Positions 37,390 to 45,321 of a DNA stretch of 64,000 nt are shown piece by piece. Each line of letters begins with the position of its first letter. Position 1 is the first letter of the stretch. The stretch is taken from assembly GCA_039975855.1 (NCBI GenBank), contig JBDWGH010000003.1, positions 248,001 through 312,000 on the forward strand. The letters run 5' to 3'. Both the position numbers and the translations under genes were made by a program. The notes beneath the pieces are model-generated. The model had not been told where the DNA came from, made no database searches, and was given only the letters and a program-made list of their open reading frames with translations. Source of the DNA: Litorimonas sp039975855 (GTDB lineage: Bacteria; Pseudomonadota; Alphaproteobacteria; Caulobacterales; Maricaulaceae).

Positions 37390-37514
37390 GTAACGCAAGG
37401 GTCGAAGGCTGAATTATGTGTGTTCGGTTGTGAAGGGGGCGAGGGGTTTTGCTTGGTTTTCTCATCTCAACATCCGTCGCGGAAAATCAAGACAGGCCCG
37501 TTTTGTCCTGATAT

Positions 37515-38327
37515 ATGAATTTTATGTTGAAAAAATCTCTCCTCGCATTCGCAGTTCTTGCCGTCACATCGTCTCCGGCTTTCGCATGGGGGCCAACGGG
37601 TCATCGTGTGACCGCGAAAATCGCTCAGACTTATTTGTCACCGGAAGCTCAGGCTGGGATCACAGAAATTCTTGGCGTGGAAACGCTCGCTGAGGCGTCC
37701 AATTGGCCGGACTTTATGCGATCTTCGGATGATACCTTTTGGAAGAAAGGTTCACCCCCATACCACTATATCACAGTCCCGCCGGGAACGAGCTATTCAG
37801 CCGATTCTGCTCCGCCAGAAGGCGATGCTGTCACGGCGCTGGCGCAATTTACTCAGCAAATTCGAGATGAGAGTCTTCCCATGGCGGATCGTCAGCTAGC
37901 ATTGCGATTTGCTGCCCACATTATTCAGGACCTGCATCAACCATTGCATAACGGCAAAGGTGATGATCGCGGTGGGAATTCTGTTCGTGTGTTGTTTATG
38001 GACGAACCGCAAAACCTGCATTGGGTTTGGGATGAAGGGCTGATTGATAATCAGAAACTATCCTACACGGAAAAAGCCCATTGGCTGCAACGCCGCATAA
38101 CTACGCAACAGCAGATCGAGTGGAGTGACACCAACCCTCAAGTCTGGATCGAAGAGAGCATTGTCATGCGGGATAAAATCTACGCTGGCCTGGGCCCGAT
38201 GGCCCCGAATACCGTCCCAAACCTGCGCTACGACTATATCTATCAACATACGGGCGATATCGACCTACGCTTGCAACAAGGCGGCATCCGATTAGCAGCC
38301 TATATGAATGAGCTGTTTGCGGAGTAA
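37515..38327 (+). CDS. Secreted S1/P1-type zinc nuclease
   Basis: A 270-residue exported nuclease that degrades single-stranded nucleic acids and mononucleotide 3' phosphates using three zinc ions. The signal peptide is cleaved at PAFA-W, leaving the N-terminal Trp that binds zinc in this family. Conserved ligands follow in GPTGHRVTAKIA, ASNWPDFMR, YHYI, FAAHIIQDLHQPLHNG and NLHWVWDEGLI. Nothing is missing. ATG 37515 or 37524 are both possible starts. Convergent with the desaturase, with 3 bp between the stops. Confidence 0.93.
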   Translation: MNFMLKKSLLAFAVLAVTSSPAFAWGPTGHRVTAKIAQTYLSPEAQAGITEILGVETLAEASNWPDFMRSSDDTFWKKGSPPYHYITVPPGTSYSADSAPPEGDAVTALAQFTQQIRDESLPMADRQLALRFAAHIIQDLHQPLHNGKGDDRGGNSVRVLFMDEPQNLHWVWDEGLIDNQKLSYTEKAHWLQRRITTQQQIEWSDTNPQVWIEESIVMRDKIYAGLGPMAPNTVPNLRYDYIYQHTGDIDLRLQQGGIRLAAYMNELFAE

Positions 38328-38330
38328 AGT

Positions 38331-39332
38331 TTAACTTGCTGCCTTCACCATTCGGAAACTGACCATGCGCTGCTCGGCTTCATTCCAAAGTGCGAGTTTT
38401 ACGCATTTTAGGCTTTGAATGAAGGTCAGTCTTCCAACTGATTTCAATTCGGGGTGTGCTTTTAGAATGCGCGGTAGCTGATAAAAAGGAATACGCGAGG
38501 AGAGGTGATGCACGTGATGCACGCCAATGTTTCCCGTGACCCACATCAACCATTTTGGCAGGTCATAATATGAACTGCCTTGTAGTGCAGCATTTTCGCG
38601 GTCCCATTCGCCAGTGCGAGACCAGTGTGTTTCGTCGAATTGATGTTGCACATAAAACATCCAAACTCCAATGGAAGCGCCGACCAATACCGTTGGGATT
38701 TGGATCATAACGAAGATCTTCCAGCCAACGCCCCAAATCAACAAGCCATAGACTAACGCTACACCGAGATTAGTGAGCAAGGCGCTCGCCCAAGGTTTTA
38801 CGCCATTTTTCATCGCGCCCACTGGCAAGCGGTTGTGCAAGAAAAAGACATAAGCTGGGCCAATTCCGAACATCACGATGGGGTGGCGATACATGCGGTA
38901 TTTTAGCCGACCCCATTTCGACGCATCTTTATATTCTTCAACCGTCATCGTTAGAATGTCATCACCAATACCGCGGCGGTCCAGGTTTCCGGAACCTGCA
39001 TGATGGAGCGCATGGCCCCGTTTCCAATGATCATAAGGTGTAAGTGTTAGAATGCCGATGAAACGCCCAACCCAATCGTTAACTCTACGATTGCTAAACA
39101 TCGACTGATGTCCGCAATCATGTTGGATGATGAAGAGACGAACCAGTAATCCACCTGCTGGAATAAAGCCCAACACGGCCCAATAATGACCCGCTTGCAT
39201 GAGACCCCAAATGCCGGCCCAGAGTCCAAGAAAAGGCAGCAATGTAATCAATAATTCTAAAACGGCGCGTCCATTTTCGGCTGCGCGGTAGGGCGCAAGT
39301 CGTTGGAACCAAGTTCGAGCGGTTATGGTCAT
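38331..39332 (-). CDS. Membrane fatty-acid desaturase
   Basis: A 333-residue integral membrane di-iron desaturase. The three histidine boxes are present: HDCGH (near 111), HALHH (near 147) and HHVHH (near 273). Four or more membrane segments surround them. The profile fits omega-6/delta-12 acyl-lipid desaturases (FYVQHQFDETHW). The start is the ATG at 39332. It likely modifies membrane fluidity; the regiospecificity is not readable from the sequence. Confidence 0.92.
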   Translation of the reverse strand: MTITARTWFQRLAPYRAAENGRAVLELLITLLPFLGLWAGIWGLMQAGHYWAVLGFIPAGGLLVRLFIIQHDCGHQSMFSNRRVNDWVGRFIGILTLTPYDHWKRGHALHHAGSGNLDRRGIGDDILTMTVEEYKDASKWGRLKYRMYRHPIVMFGIGPAYVFFLHNRLPVGAMKNGVKPWASALLTNLGVALVYGLLIWGVGWKIFVMIQIPTVLVGASIGVWMFYVQHQFDETHWSRTGEWDRENAALQGSSYYDLPKWLMWVTGNIGVHHVHHLSSRIPFYQLPRILKAHPELKSVGRLTFIQSLKCVKLALWNEAEQRMVSFRMVKAAS

Positions 39333-39552
39333 GGAGGTCCTAGTTTAGCTGAGAAGCATTAATGGAGCTGTTGGAGTTCGGACGAAAAAGCAATGAAAAG
39401 ATATCGATTATTTTTGCACTCGAAGAGAAATGCCTCTAAACATAATGTGATTGGTGTGCCGTTAAATCTTCTGGTATTGACGAAGACATAGGCGCGGCAA
39501 TGATCGGCCGCCAAACGCCAAAGTTATTAACAAAATCCTAAGCTTATGTGCC

Positions 39553-39584
39553 CCCCCTATATGAAGGGGTAGTAAGATAGGGGG
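39553..39584. promoter_or_regulatory. CCCCCTAT-N16-ATAGGGGG inverted repeat
   Basis: Perfect 8-bp arms about 70-100 bp upstream of the first small paralog. It might be an operator for one of the nearby LuxR proteins. Confidence 0.35.
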
Positions 39585-39600
39585 CCTATCGTAGGCTTTA
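39580..39600 (+). promoter_or_regulatory. Upstream element shared with the second small paralog
   Basis: The 20-nt stretch beginning GGGGG and containing GTAGG matches 41847-41867 at about 15 of 20 positions. It sits 76 nt before the ATG here and 73 nt before the GTG there, so it is probably a conserved promoter or regulator site. Confidence 0.4.
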
Positions 39601-39655
39601 CAGAATTATTTAAAAAGTCAGTCTGAGGGTATCACGAAAACCGCAGGGGGCTTCC

Positions 39656-40018
39656 ATGGGTAGAGCATTAGAGACTTTAGAAGATGATGTAAAAATAGAA
39701 AATTTGTCCGTAGATCGGTTGGGACCATTACTTGACTGGACGACGGAAGGGCTGAGAAGATGCGCTCGAATACATCCTGCGCTAGAAGAAGAGACTGAAG
39801 AATTCGAGGAACGAGAAATCGCGCTTTTGGATTTTGAAACAAATTTGCTGAATCGCGCAGCGAGGGTTGAACTGCAGTCTAAACGTGACATTCTGAAACT
39901 CATGGATGTTTGGTCAAAAGCCTCGGGGGCACAACACGCAGAAGAACTGTCTCCGGCCGACCGAATTGTAATGAACATATTCCGTCACATGAATGATGAA
40001 AAATTTGTTACGGACTAA
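39656..40018 (+). CDS. Small helical protein A, paralog of the protein at 41920
   Basis: A 120-residue acidic, helical protein of unknown function. The core EIALLDFETNLLNRAARVELQSKRD..LMDVWSKASG..SPADRIVMNIFRHMN is shared with the gene at 41920 (about 40 percent over the core by eye). It has no signal peptide and no Cys. AGGGGG lies before the ATG. Its end overlaps the stop of the convergent LuxR gene by 11 bp. Presence beside a LuxR solo in two copies suggests a linked role, such as a signal-response or anti-activator protein, but nothing in the sequence proves it. Confidence 0.75.
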   Translation: MGRALETLEDDVKIENLSVDRLGPLLDWTTEGLRRCARIHPALEEETEEFEEREIALLDFETNLLNRAARVELQSKRDILKLMDVWSKASGAQHAEELSPADRIVMNIFRHMNDEKFVTD

Positions 40019-40757
40019 AGGTTCTTGCTCTCAGGGCTAAAGAAACGCGATCGGTGACGTTAAACTTCAAGAATAGCCTTTTAACGTGACCCGCGACCGT
40101 GTTTGGGGAAATTTCTAAAATTTGTCCAATTTCTAGGTTCGTCTTTCCGAAAGCTATTAGCTCAATGACCTGAGCCTCGCGAGCGGTGAGGTTCACTTTT
40201 TTTCTAAGCGAATCAAAAATTACACACAATCGAAGGTGAGCAAACTGCGCGGCAGAATGGGTTTGCCAGAGAAAAGCCTCATCGTAGAACTCTCTTGGAT
40301 GTTTGAAGCCTATAAATACATACCCGCGCTTTTCCGACGGCCCGTAGAGGGGCGCTAGAATAGCATCTCCTAGATAGTTTAGAGCGAGATTAACCCTATG
40401 GTCTCTCCTCTCGTCCAGTTTTTCGTTCATCTCATGAAGATCTGACAGCCAATATGCCCGTGACTTTGAGAATATAAACGACATCGCAGGATCTTCTCGG
40501 TGACCTTTTTTAGTCAAATATTCTAAAACTACTTTGTCAAACCCCCAGGTCCAATATTGATTGAGTTTATCGAAACTGGAAGAACCTAGTGGAGGTAAGT
40601 GATGATATAGCGCGAACTCGAACGAGGTGTGTTCCACGCAACATTCGACCAAGGCCTCAACGTTTTGAGCGGAAAAAACAGCCTTCGCGAAATTCGAAAA
40701 CTCGTCATGTTGGATATGTGGGTTTAGCCCAATCAATTGTAGTGGTCCCAGCCTCAA
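40008..40757 (-). CDS. LuxR-family regulator A (TTG start)
   Basis: A 249-residue LuxR solo. The N-terminal part (QLIGLNPHIQHDEFSNFAKAVF, YHHLPPLG, REDPAMSFIFSKSRAYWLSDL) resembles an autoinducer-binding-like fold, and the C-terminal 65 residues are the HTH (LTAREAQVIELIAFGKTNLEIGQILEISPNTVAGHVKRLFLKFNV). The conserved N-terminus QLIGLNP requires a start at or upstream of TTG 40757; the next upstream in-frame stop is TAG near 40801, and no ATG or GTG exists between. The gene shares its N-terminal style with the regulator at 40945 and is convergent with small protein A. Confidence 0.88.
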   Translation of the reverse strand: MRLGPLQLIGLNPHIQHDEFSNFAKAVFSAQNVEALVECCVEHTSFEFALYHHLPPLGSSSFDKLNQYWTWGFDKVVLEYLTKKGHREDPAMSFIFSKSRAYWLSDLHEMNEKLDERRDHRVNLALNYLGDAILAPLYGPSEKRGYVFIGFKHPREFYDEAFLWQTHSAAQFAHLRLCVIFDSLRKKVNLTAREAQVIELIAFGKTNLEIGQILEISPNTVAGHVKRLFLKFNVTDRVSLALRARTFSP

Positions 40758-40944
40758 ATGATGAAAAGTCGTGATAGTAAAAACTGCCTCAGTAAGGTTC
40801 TAATCTCTGAGAGCAATGGCTGTTTGTTCTATTAGTTAAAACAATCTTTAAGGTCGCAAAACCATCCATCTCGTCGGGTTTGCGTGTATGAAAACCGAGG
40901 GAGGGGGCTCCATTTGAGGGTCGCCTGAACAGCATACTATGCGA

Positions 40945-41709
40945 TTAGATGAGACGGAATTTAAGTGCTTTCACCGCGGTAGAAACGCGATCCTTTGTGC
41001 CCATTTTTATAAAGATGCGTTCGACGTAACCGGTAACAGTGCTTGATGAAATGCCGAGAATGGTTGCTATTTCGGGATTGGTTTTGCCGAAGGTGATAAG
41101 TTCTAGAACTTCACTCTCTCTTTCCGTTAGATCTGCTCTGTTCCGAAGGGCCTCTGTAAATAGACAATACCGATTATGAACAACCTGATGTAAGGCTTGA
41201 ATTTGCCACCCAAATGCATCGTCGTAAAACGACTTTGGGTACTTGAACGACGTATAGATAAAACCCCGTTTGTTATATGGGCCGAATAATGGCGTTACGA
41301 TCCCATCACCAATATCTTCAACAAATGATTCCATTTCGAGGTCAGTAAATTCTGAATCGAATTCACCGACTTCAATAATATCGGAAAGCCATAGATGCCG
41401 GGCGCTAGCAAATATGAATTTCGCTCCCGGGCGATCCTTTACCTCTGTTCTATCAAAGTAATCAGCGATGGCTTGAGGGAGTTTGTAGTTATAGTATCTA
41501 TTTAGGTCTTTGAGGTCATCTTCGCCGATTGCGGGAATGTGATGATAACACCCGCTGGTTACGGTCATGGAGCGGATAAAGGTTAAAACGACCTCTTCAG
41601 CAGTTTTCGCTCTTGAAATTGTATTCAGAACCGATGCGAAGTAATCATTTGGGATGACAGGGTCTAACCCGATTAATTTTGTATCGATCTGTGTTTTTTT
41701 GCGCCCGAT
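40945..41709 (-). CDS. LuxR-family regulator B, start probably the non-canonical ATC at 41709
   Basis: The HTH (LTERESEVLELITFGKTNPEIATILGISSSTVTGYVERIFIKMGT) and the WLSDI segment mark a LuxR solo. An ATG at 41568 would give only 207 residues and cut off the N-terminal region present in both paralogs. The frame stays open upstream to 41730 and encodes KLIGLDPVIPNDYFASVLNTISR, matching paralog A (QLIGLNPHIQHDEF). No ATG, GTG or TTG exists there; the best site is ATC at 41707-41709, preceded by GGGAGA (41714-41719) at good spacing, which gives 254 residues like its paralogs. The alternative is that the true ATG was lost by mutation. Confidence 0.75.
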   Translation of the reverse strand: MGRKKTQIDTKLIGLDPVIPNDYFASVLNTISRAKTAEEVVLTFIRSMTVTSGCYHHIPAIGEDDLKDLNRYYNYKLPQAIADYFDRTEVKDRPGAKFIFASARHLWLSDIIEVGEFDSEFTDLEMESFVEDIGDGIVTPLFGPYNKRGFIYTSFKYPKSFYDDAFGWQIQALHQVVHNRYCLFTEALRNRADLTERESEVLELITFGKTNPEIATILGISSSTVTGYVERIFIKMGTKDRVSTAVKALKFRLI

Positions 41710-41738
41710 GATTCTCTCCCGATTACTGCTTTAGGTAT

Positions 41739-41755
41739 ACGGCTTAGAAAGCCGT
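41739..41755. promoter_or_regulatory. ACGGCTT-AGA-AAGCCGT inverted repeat upstream of LuxR B
   Basis: Perfect 7-bp arms 30 bp upstream of the proposed LuxR B start. It could be an operator or a hairpin in the leader RNA that affects translation of this gene with an unusual start. Confidence 0.4.
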
Positions 41756-41818
41756 CACAATGGAAGCCTATCAATCCTTTCGAAGGAAACTAGAATATAA
41801 TCGCCCTTAAATTGTATT

Positions 41819-41833
41819 TTTGTTTAACACAAA
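41819..41833. promoter_or_regulatory. TTTGT-TTAAC-ACAAA palindrome in the LuxR B / small protein B divergent region
   Basis: A 5+5+5 inverted repeat between the divergent LuxR B and small protein B genes, which could be an operator for shared control. Short arms, so chance is possible. Confidence 0.3.
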
Positions 41834-41846
41834 TGATTTCGAAAAT

Positions 41847-41867
41847 GGGGGACGATTGTAGGGTACA
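41847..41867 (+). promoter_or_regulatory. Upstream element shared with the first small paralog
   Basis: Begins GGGGG and includes TGTAGGGTACA; about 15 of 20 positions match 39580-39600. It lies 73 nt before the GTG start of small protein B. Confidence 0.4.
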
Positions 41868-41919
41868 TCAGATGGTGTAATAAGATAACTTGCGGCTCTA
41901 AGGGCAATAGGAGAGATTT

Positions 41920-42282
41920 GTGAACACTGTAAGAGAGCTTGCTGGATCAAGAACAGGCCAAGAGGTCATATCAGTTAGCCGTTTGGCGAAACTTTATTCT
42001 GAAACAATAGATGAACTTAGACTCTGTGCGAAGGACGTTCCTAGTTCAAACGCTGAAGATCGAAAAGCGAATGAGACGGAAACCGCTTTGCTCGATTTTG
42101 AAGCCGATTTGCTTGATCAAGCTGCGCGTATCCAGATCCGGAATAAAAGGGACGCAGATATTTTAATGGATATATGGGCGAAAGTTTCAGGCGTTGATGC
42201 GGGACGAGGCGCAAATCCGTCTGATAGGATCGCGATGAATGTTTTTCGCTACATAAATAATATCGATATCGCAAAAGGTTGA
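41920..42282 (+). CDS. Small helical protein B, paralog of the protein at 39656
   Basis: A 120-residue helical protein starting with GTG, preceded by GGAGAG. The core TALLDFEADLLDQAARIQIRNKRDADILMDIWAKVSG..NPSDRIAMNVFRYINN is clearly homologous to small protein A. The first 40 residues differ more between the paralogs, and no catalytic motif or membrane segment is present. It is divergent from LuxR B (about 210 bp between the two starts). A response-regulator-partner or signalling role is inferred from context only. Confidence 0.75.
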   Translation: MNTVRELAGSRTGQEVISVSRLAKLYSETIDELRLCAKDVPSSNAEDRKANETETALLDFEADLLDQAARIQIRNKRDADILMDIWAKVSGVDAGRGANPSDRIAMNVFRYINNIDIAKG

Positions 42283-42609
42283 ATCCTTTCGGGTGTAGAC
42301 TGTTGGTCCATATTTGCACCGCTACGCCTGTTACTCGGAGAGCATAGTGTCTCGCGCACGCCGACGAACTAATCTCGAGAAGTTACTTCAAGCGGCAGAG
42401 AATTTGCGATGTCTACACTCAGATGTCTACACTCATCAGGCCCGACAGTGTTCACCTAGAGGACAATTCCAAATTCTGAATGGGGAAGGCAAGTGAGGCG
42501 GTAAGAGCGGATAACGAGGTTCTCACAACCAGGTGTCATCATGTGAGATGTACGTGTAAAAAATCATGTTTATCGGGCGGTCATCAAACATGCACCGAGA
42601 GAGCAAATT
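42283..42609. other. 327-bp gap with a 14-bp tandem repeat
   Basis: Contains GATGTCTACACTCA twice in tandem (42408-42421 and 42422-42435) upstream of the outer-membrane barrel gene. No gene or terminator is recognisable. The promoter of the barrel gene should lie here. Confidence 0.6.
42408..42435. repeat. 14-bp tandem direct repeat (two copies)
   Basis: GATGTCTACACTCA is repeated exactly without a gap, about 175 bp upstream of the barrel gene. It may be a regulator site or slipped-replication duplication. Confidence 0.6.
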
Positions 42610-43377
42610 ATGACCAAACTTTCCACACTCATTACCTCCATTACATTGTTAGGCGTGACCTCAGTTCCCGCTCATGCCGGGATATTCGACAAAACCCCTA
42701 CGGATGGCGATGGACCATATGTCAGTGCTTTCGTTGGCGTCGCTGTACCATTTGACGCGGATTTTGACGGAACACAAAATCCAGAAACAGGTGTGCCTGG
42801 CGTGATCGGCGCTCCCGCGTCAATCGATGCAGAATTTGATACAGACGTATACTTTGGGGGGGCGATCGGCACGCGCTTGCCGTTTAAATTCCTAAATACC
42901 TTTCAACCAAGGTTGGAATTGGAGGTCAGTCACTATGACTCCAATGTTTCATCGGGCACATTTAACACCGGTGATCAGACATTTGGCGGCGATCAATCGC
43001 AGACATTTTTCCTGATCAATTCCTATAATGACATTCGATGGGAGGAAGATCAGAAAATTGTTCCTTATTTTGGAGGCGGTTTAGGGTTTGGTGTGGTGGA
43101 TTCCGATATCCGGTACTTCCCCAATAATGGCACAGTAACAGCACCGAATTTTGCTGTCCAAGGTGAAGACACCGGTTTCGCAACGGTTTCGACTGTCGGT
43201 GTGACGCTGAATGCGTCCGAAAAATTCGATATATACACGGAAGCGCGCTACTTCAAAACCTACGGAATTGACTCAGAACGTCGCTTTATTGCCAATGGAA
43301 ACAATGGCTTCTCAGCTGAAGTGGATGACGATCCGGACGGATTAGCCTTTACAGTGGGGACACGATTAAAGTTCTAA
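42610..43377 (+). CDS. Outer-membrane beta-barrel protein
   Basis: A 255-residue protein with a signal peptide (cleavage near PAHA-GI) and alternating Gly/aromatic strands of an OmpA-like or OmpW-like 8-strand barrel (YVSAFVGVAVPFD, YFGGAIGTRL, LELEVSHYDSN, VPYFGGGLGFGVVD, FDIYTEARYFKTYG, LAFTVGTRLKF). It ends in Phe as outer-membrane barrels do. Function unknown; it could be a structural protein or a small pore. A weak Shine-Dalgarno (GAGAG) precedes the ATG. Confidence 0.87.
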   Translation: MTKLSTLITSITLLGVTSVPAHAGIFDKTPTDGDGPYVSAFVGVAVPFDADFDGTQNPETGVPGVIGAPASIDAEFDTDVYFGGAIGTRLPFKFLNTFQPRLELEVSHYDSNVSSGTFNTGDQTFGGDQSQTFFLINSYNDIRWEEDQKIVPYFGGGLGFGVVDSDIRYFPNNGTVTAPNFAVQGEDTGFATVSTVGVTLNASEKFDIYTEARYFKTYGIDSERRFIANGNNGFSAEVDDDPDGLAFTVGTRLKF

Positions 43378-43590
43378 GGCGGCCGTTATTGTCGGGCTGA
43401 CATAAAAGGTTCACTTGCGGTTTGGTGAGATAAAGCCCATATGGCCAATATCGAGAACAGGCCTGACGACCCGGCCAGCTTTGACGTGACCTTTAGTTAC
43501 GCCACACTGAGTACGCATTGCATACCTTTTTCGACACTCCCGCGGGCCTCGCCATGAGGTCAGCATTAAGACGACGTGAAAGGAATACAC

Positions 43591-43812
43591 ATGTCAGACG
43601 AAATGAAGCCAGGAACGGTCAAGTTTTTCAATACAACAAAAGGCTTCGGCTTTGTTCAACCAGATAGCGGTGAAGGCGATGTTTTTGTTCACATCACAGC
43701 TCTACAACGCTCTGGCATTCAAGGCCTAAACGAAGGTGACAAGGTTCTCTTCGATACAGCCGTGAACCAACGTACCGGCAAAACCGCCGTTGAGAACATT
43801 CAAATGGCGTAA
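43591..43812 (+). CDS. cspA: Cold-shock domain protein (CspA family)
   Basis: A 73-residue RNA-binding protein with the motifs GTVKFFNTTKGFGFVQP (RNP1) and DVFVHITAL (RNP2). It melts secondary structure in mRNA. The ATG 15 nt after a possible GTG has AAGGA in front and is preferred. A leader of some 200 bp separates it from the barrel gene, and a strong terminator follows. Such genes are often cold-induced through their leader RNA. Confidence 0.95.
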   Translation: MSDEMKPGTVKFFNTTKGFGFVQPDSGEGDVFVHITALQRSGIQGLNEGDKVLFDTAVNQRTGKTAVENIQMA

Positions 43813-43864
43813 GTCATTTTCACGGCCTAGCGCTAAAGTTGCTGGGCCATGAAGACTGAATAGA

Positions 43865-43900
43865 GGGCCTGCACGGAAATCCCGTGCAGGCCCTTTTTTT
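43865..43900 (+). terminator. Rho-independent terminator of the cold-shock gene
   Basis: GGGCCTGCACGG and CCGTGCAGGCCC form a 12-bp GC stem (43865-43876 and 43882-43893) with a short loop, followed by TTTTTTT. Confidence 0.94.
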
Positions 43901-43936
43901 ATTGTTTATGCTCCCGGGAAATCTGGGGAGAGACTT

Positions 43937-44353
43937 ATGACTTCAACAACATTCCTGGCGCCCGTATTGGCGCTTATTATCTGGACGCTTTTGATTTGGG
44001 TTTTGATGTACGTCCGCCGTATCCCGGCGATGCAGGCGGCTAAAATTGACCCTGAAACCGCAAAGTCACCTGACGGCAAATGGAAAGAAGAATTACCCCT
44101 CTCCGTCCAAGCGTCGGCGCATAATTATAATCATTTGTTAGAACAGCCCACGATTTTCTATGCACTAATGTTTTACGTGACTCTGACCGCTCAGATGTCG
44201 ACGCCGATGTTTTACGCGGCTTGGGCCTATGTCGTTCTACGCGTCTTACATAGCTTTATCCAAGTGAGTTCTGGTAAGGTTATTTTGCGGTTTGGTGTGT
44301 TCTCGATTTCCACGCTTGTGCTGATTGGCATGGTCGTGCTCACACTGATTTAG
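43937..44353 (+). CDS. MAPEG-family membrane protein
   Basis: A 138-residue four-helix membrane protein. PLSVQASAHNYNHLLEQPTIFYALMFYV is the recognisable MAPEG segment, with an N-terminal helix and two C-terminal helices. Members include glutathione transferase-like enzymes; bacterial members are poorly known. It is 7 bp upstream of the DUF1330-like gene, so these two are likely one operon. Confidence 0.85.
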   Translation: MTSTTFLAPVLALIIWTLLIWVLMYVRRIPAMQAAKIDPETAKSPDGKWKEELPLSVQASAHNYNHLLEQPTIFYALMFYVTLTAQMSTPMFYAAWAYVVLRVLHSFIQVSSGKVILRFGVFSISTLVLIGMVVLTLI

Positions 44354-44360
44354 AGGCGTT

Positions 44361-44654
44361 ATGTCTATCTTACTATTCGTGACAGCCGAGTTCCACAATA
44401 AGTCGGAATATGACCGATATGTTGAGCTATCCACACCGATATTCATCCGCGAAGGCGTCAATGTGATCGGCAATGATGAGGATGCGAAGTTCTTTGATCT
44501 GCCTGGTGACAAGGCCGTTTTGCTAGAATTCCGGGATAAAGATCATATGAGAAATTTCTTTGCGTTGCCTGATTATCAAGTGGCAGCAAAGCATCGAGAT
44601 GCTGGCGCAACTATGCGAATGGTGCGTTTTAGACGGATGCCGAATTCTGCATAG
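44361..44654 (+). CDS. DUF1330-like small dimeric alpha/beta-barrel protein
   Basis: A 97-residue protein with a ferredoxin-like pattern (LLFVTAEFHNKSEYDRYVELSTPIF, KAVLLEFRDKDHMRNFFALPDYQVAAKHRDAGA) typical of DUF1330 and related NIPSNAP/ABM folds. No enzyme activity can be inferred. It overlaps the end of the convergent protease gene by 26 bp. Confidence 0.75.
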   Translation: MSILLFVTAEFHNKSEYDRYVELSTPIFIREGVNVIGNDEDAKFFDLPGDKAVLLEFRDKDHMRNFFALPDYQVAAKHRDAGATMRMVRFRRMPNSA

Positions 44655-45261
44655 CATCCCATATGGCTGACAATGCGATGAAGTCCGCGCTTTCATCAGG
44701 GTCGCGATCATTGTTGAGGTCCGCCGGACTGTTTCTCGTTATGATAATTCCGATGGGCTGACGGGATTTAGCATCCAAAACCGGACCGCCGCTCATGCCA
44801 GTAACAACTGGCTCGTCAGGTTCAAAAATATGTGTGATCCATTGTCCTGGACTGCGTTCGAAATAAACCTGGCCGGTGCGCGTTTCCATATGACGACACC
44901 CGGCTGGGAAACCCATCAAAATAACGTCTTGTCCAACAACAGGGTCGATAGGGCGGACGTCAGGCAACGTGCAACCGACTAAAGCGGCATCTAACCCATC
45001 GGGCCATTTTGTGAATGTGCGATTTTGGACGAAATCTGGCAAATGATCATGCGCTTCCGTCAAACAATGTCCCGCACTTATCCATCCGTCCCAATGCGCG
45101 AACCAGCTGGTGTAACATTGGAAGTGGCGTTCATTGTGAAAATAGCGTCGGACGTCTATTTTGGCGCCATTTTTTTGCTTTTTCTTGACCGAAACAGGAG
45201 TTGGATCCGGGACAGGCTTTAGCTTTGGCTTGGGTTTACGAAAAAATCGGAAGAGTGACAT
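44629..45261 (-). CDS. Trypsin-like serine peptidase without a signal peptide
   Basis: A 210-residue S1-type peptidase. The catalytic triad is present: His in ISAGHCL (near 74), Asp in DAALVG (near 99) and Ser in GMSGGPV (near 166). The N-terminal 36 residues are very basic and Pro/Lys-rich, without a hydrophobic signal, so the location is uncertain. There is no PDZ domain. Substrate unknown. It is convergent with the DUF1330-like gene. Confidence 0.85.
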   Translation of the reverse strand: MSLFRFFRKPKPKLKPVPDPTPVSVKKKQKNGAKIDVRRYFHNERHFQCYTSWFAHWDGWISAGHCLTEAHDHLPDFVQNRTFTKWPDGLDAALVGCTLPDVRPIDPVVGQDVILMGFPAGCRHMETRTGQVYFERSPGQWITHIFEPDEPVVTGMSGGPVLDAKSRQPIGIIITRNSPADLNNDRDPDESADFIALSAIWDAMQNSASV

Positions 45262-45321
45262 ATGCGTGACTAGAGCCCGAAGAGGCTAGGCACGCAACCG
45301 ATTCCCAGTCTATATGGGGGT

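Larger units (their letters stand above)
39333..39655. other. 323-bp gap upstream of the first small paralog
   Basis: The gap holds the desaturase promoter side and the upstream region of the small gene. The clearest features are the inverted repeat CCCCCTAT / ATAGGGGG (39553-39560 and 39577-39584) and the element at 39580-39600 shared with the region before the second small gene. There is also a one-mismatch CtrA-like TTAA-N7-CTAA near 39525-39540. Confidence 0.5.

Noticed and set aside
41566..41568. ATG at 41568 as start of LuxR B
   Set aside because: It would remove the conserved N-terminal region shared by the two paralogs; the open frame continues upstream.
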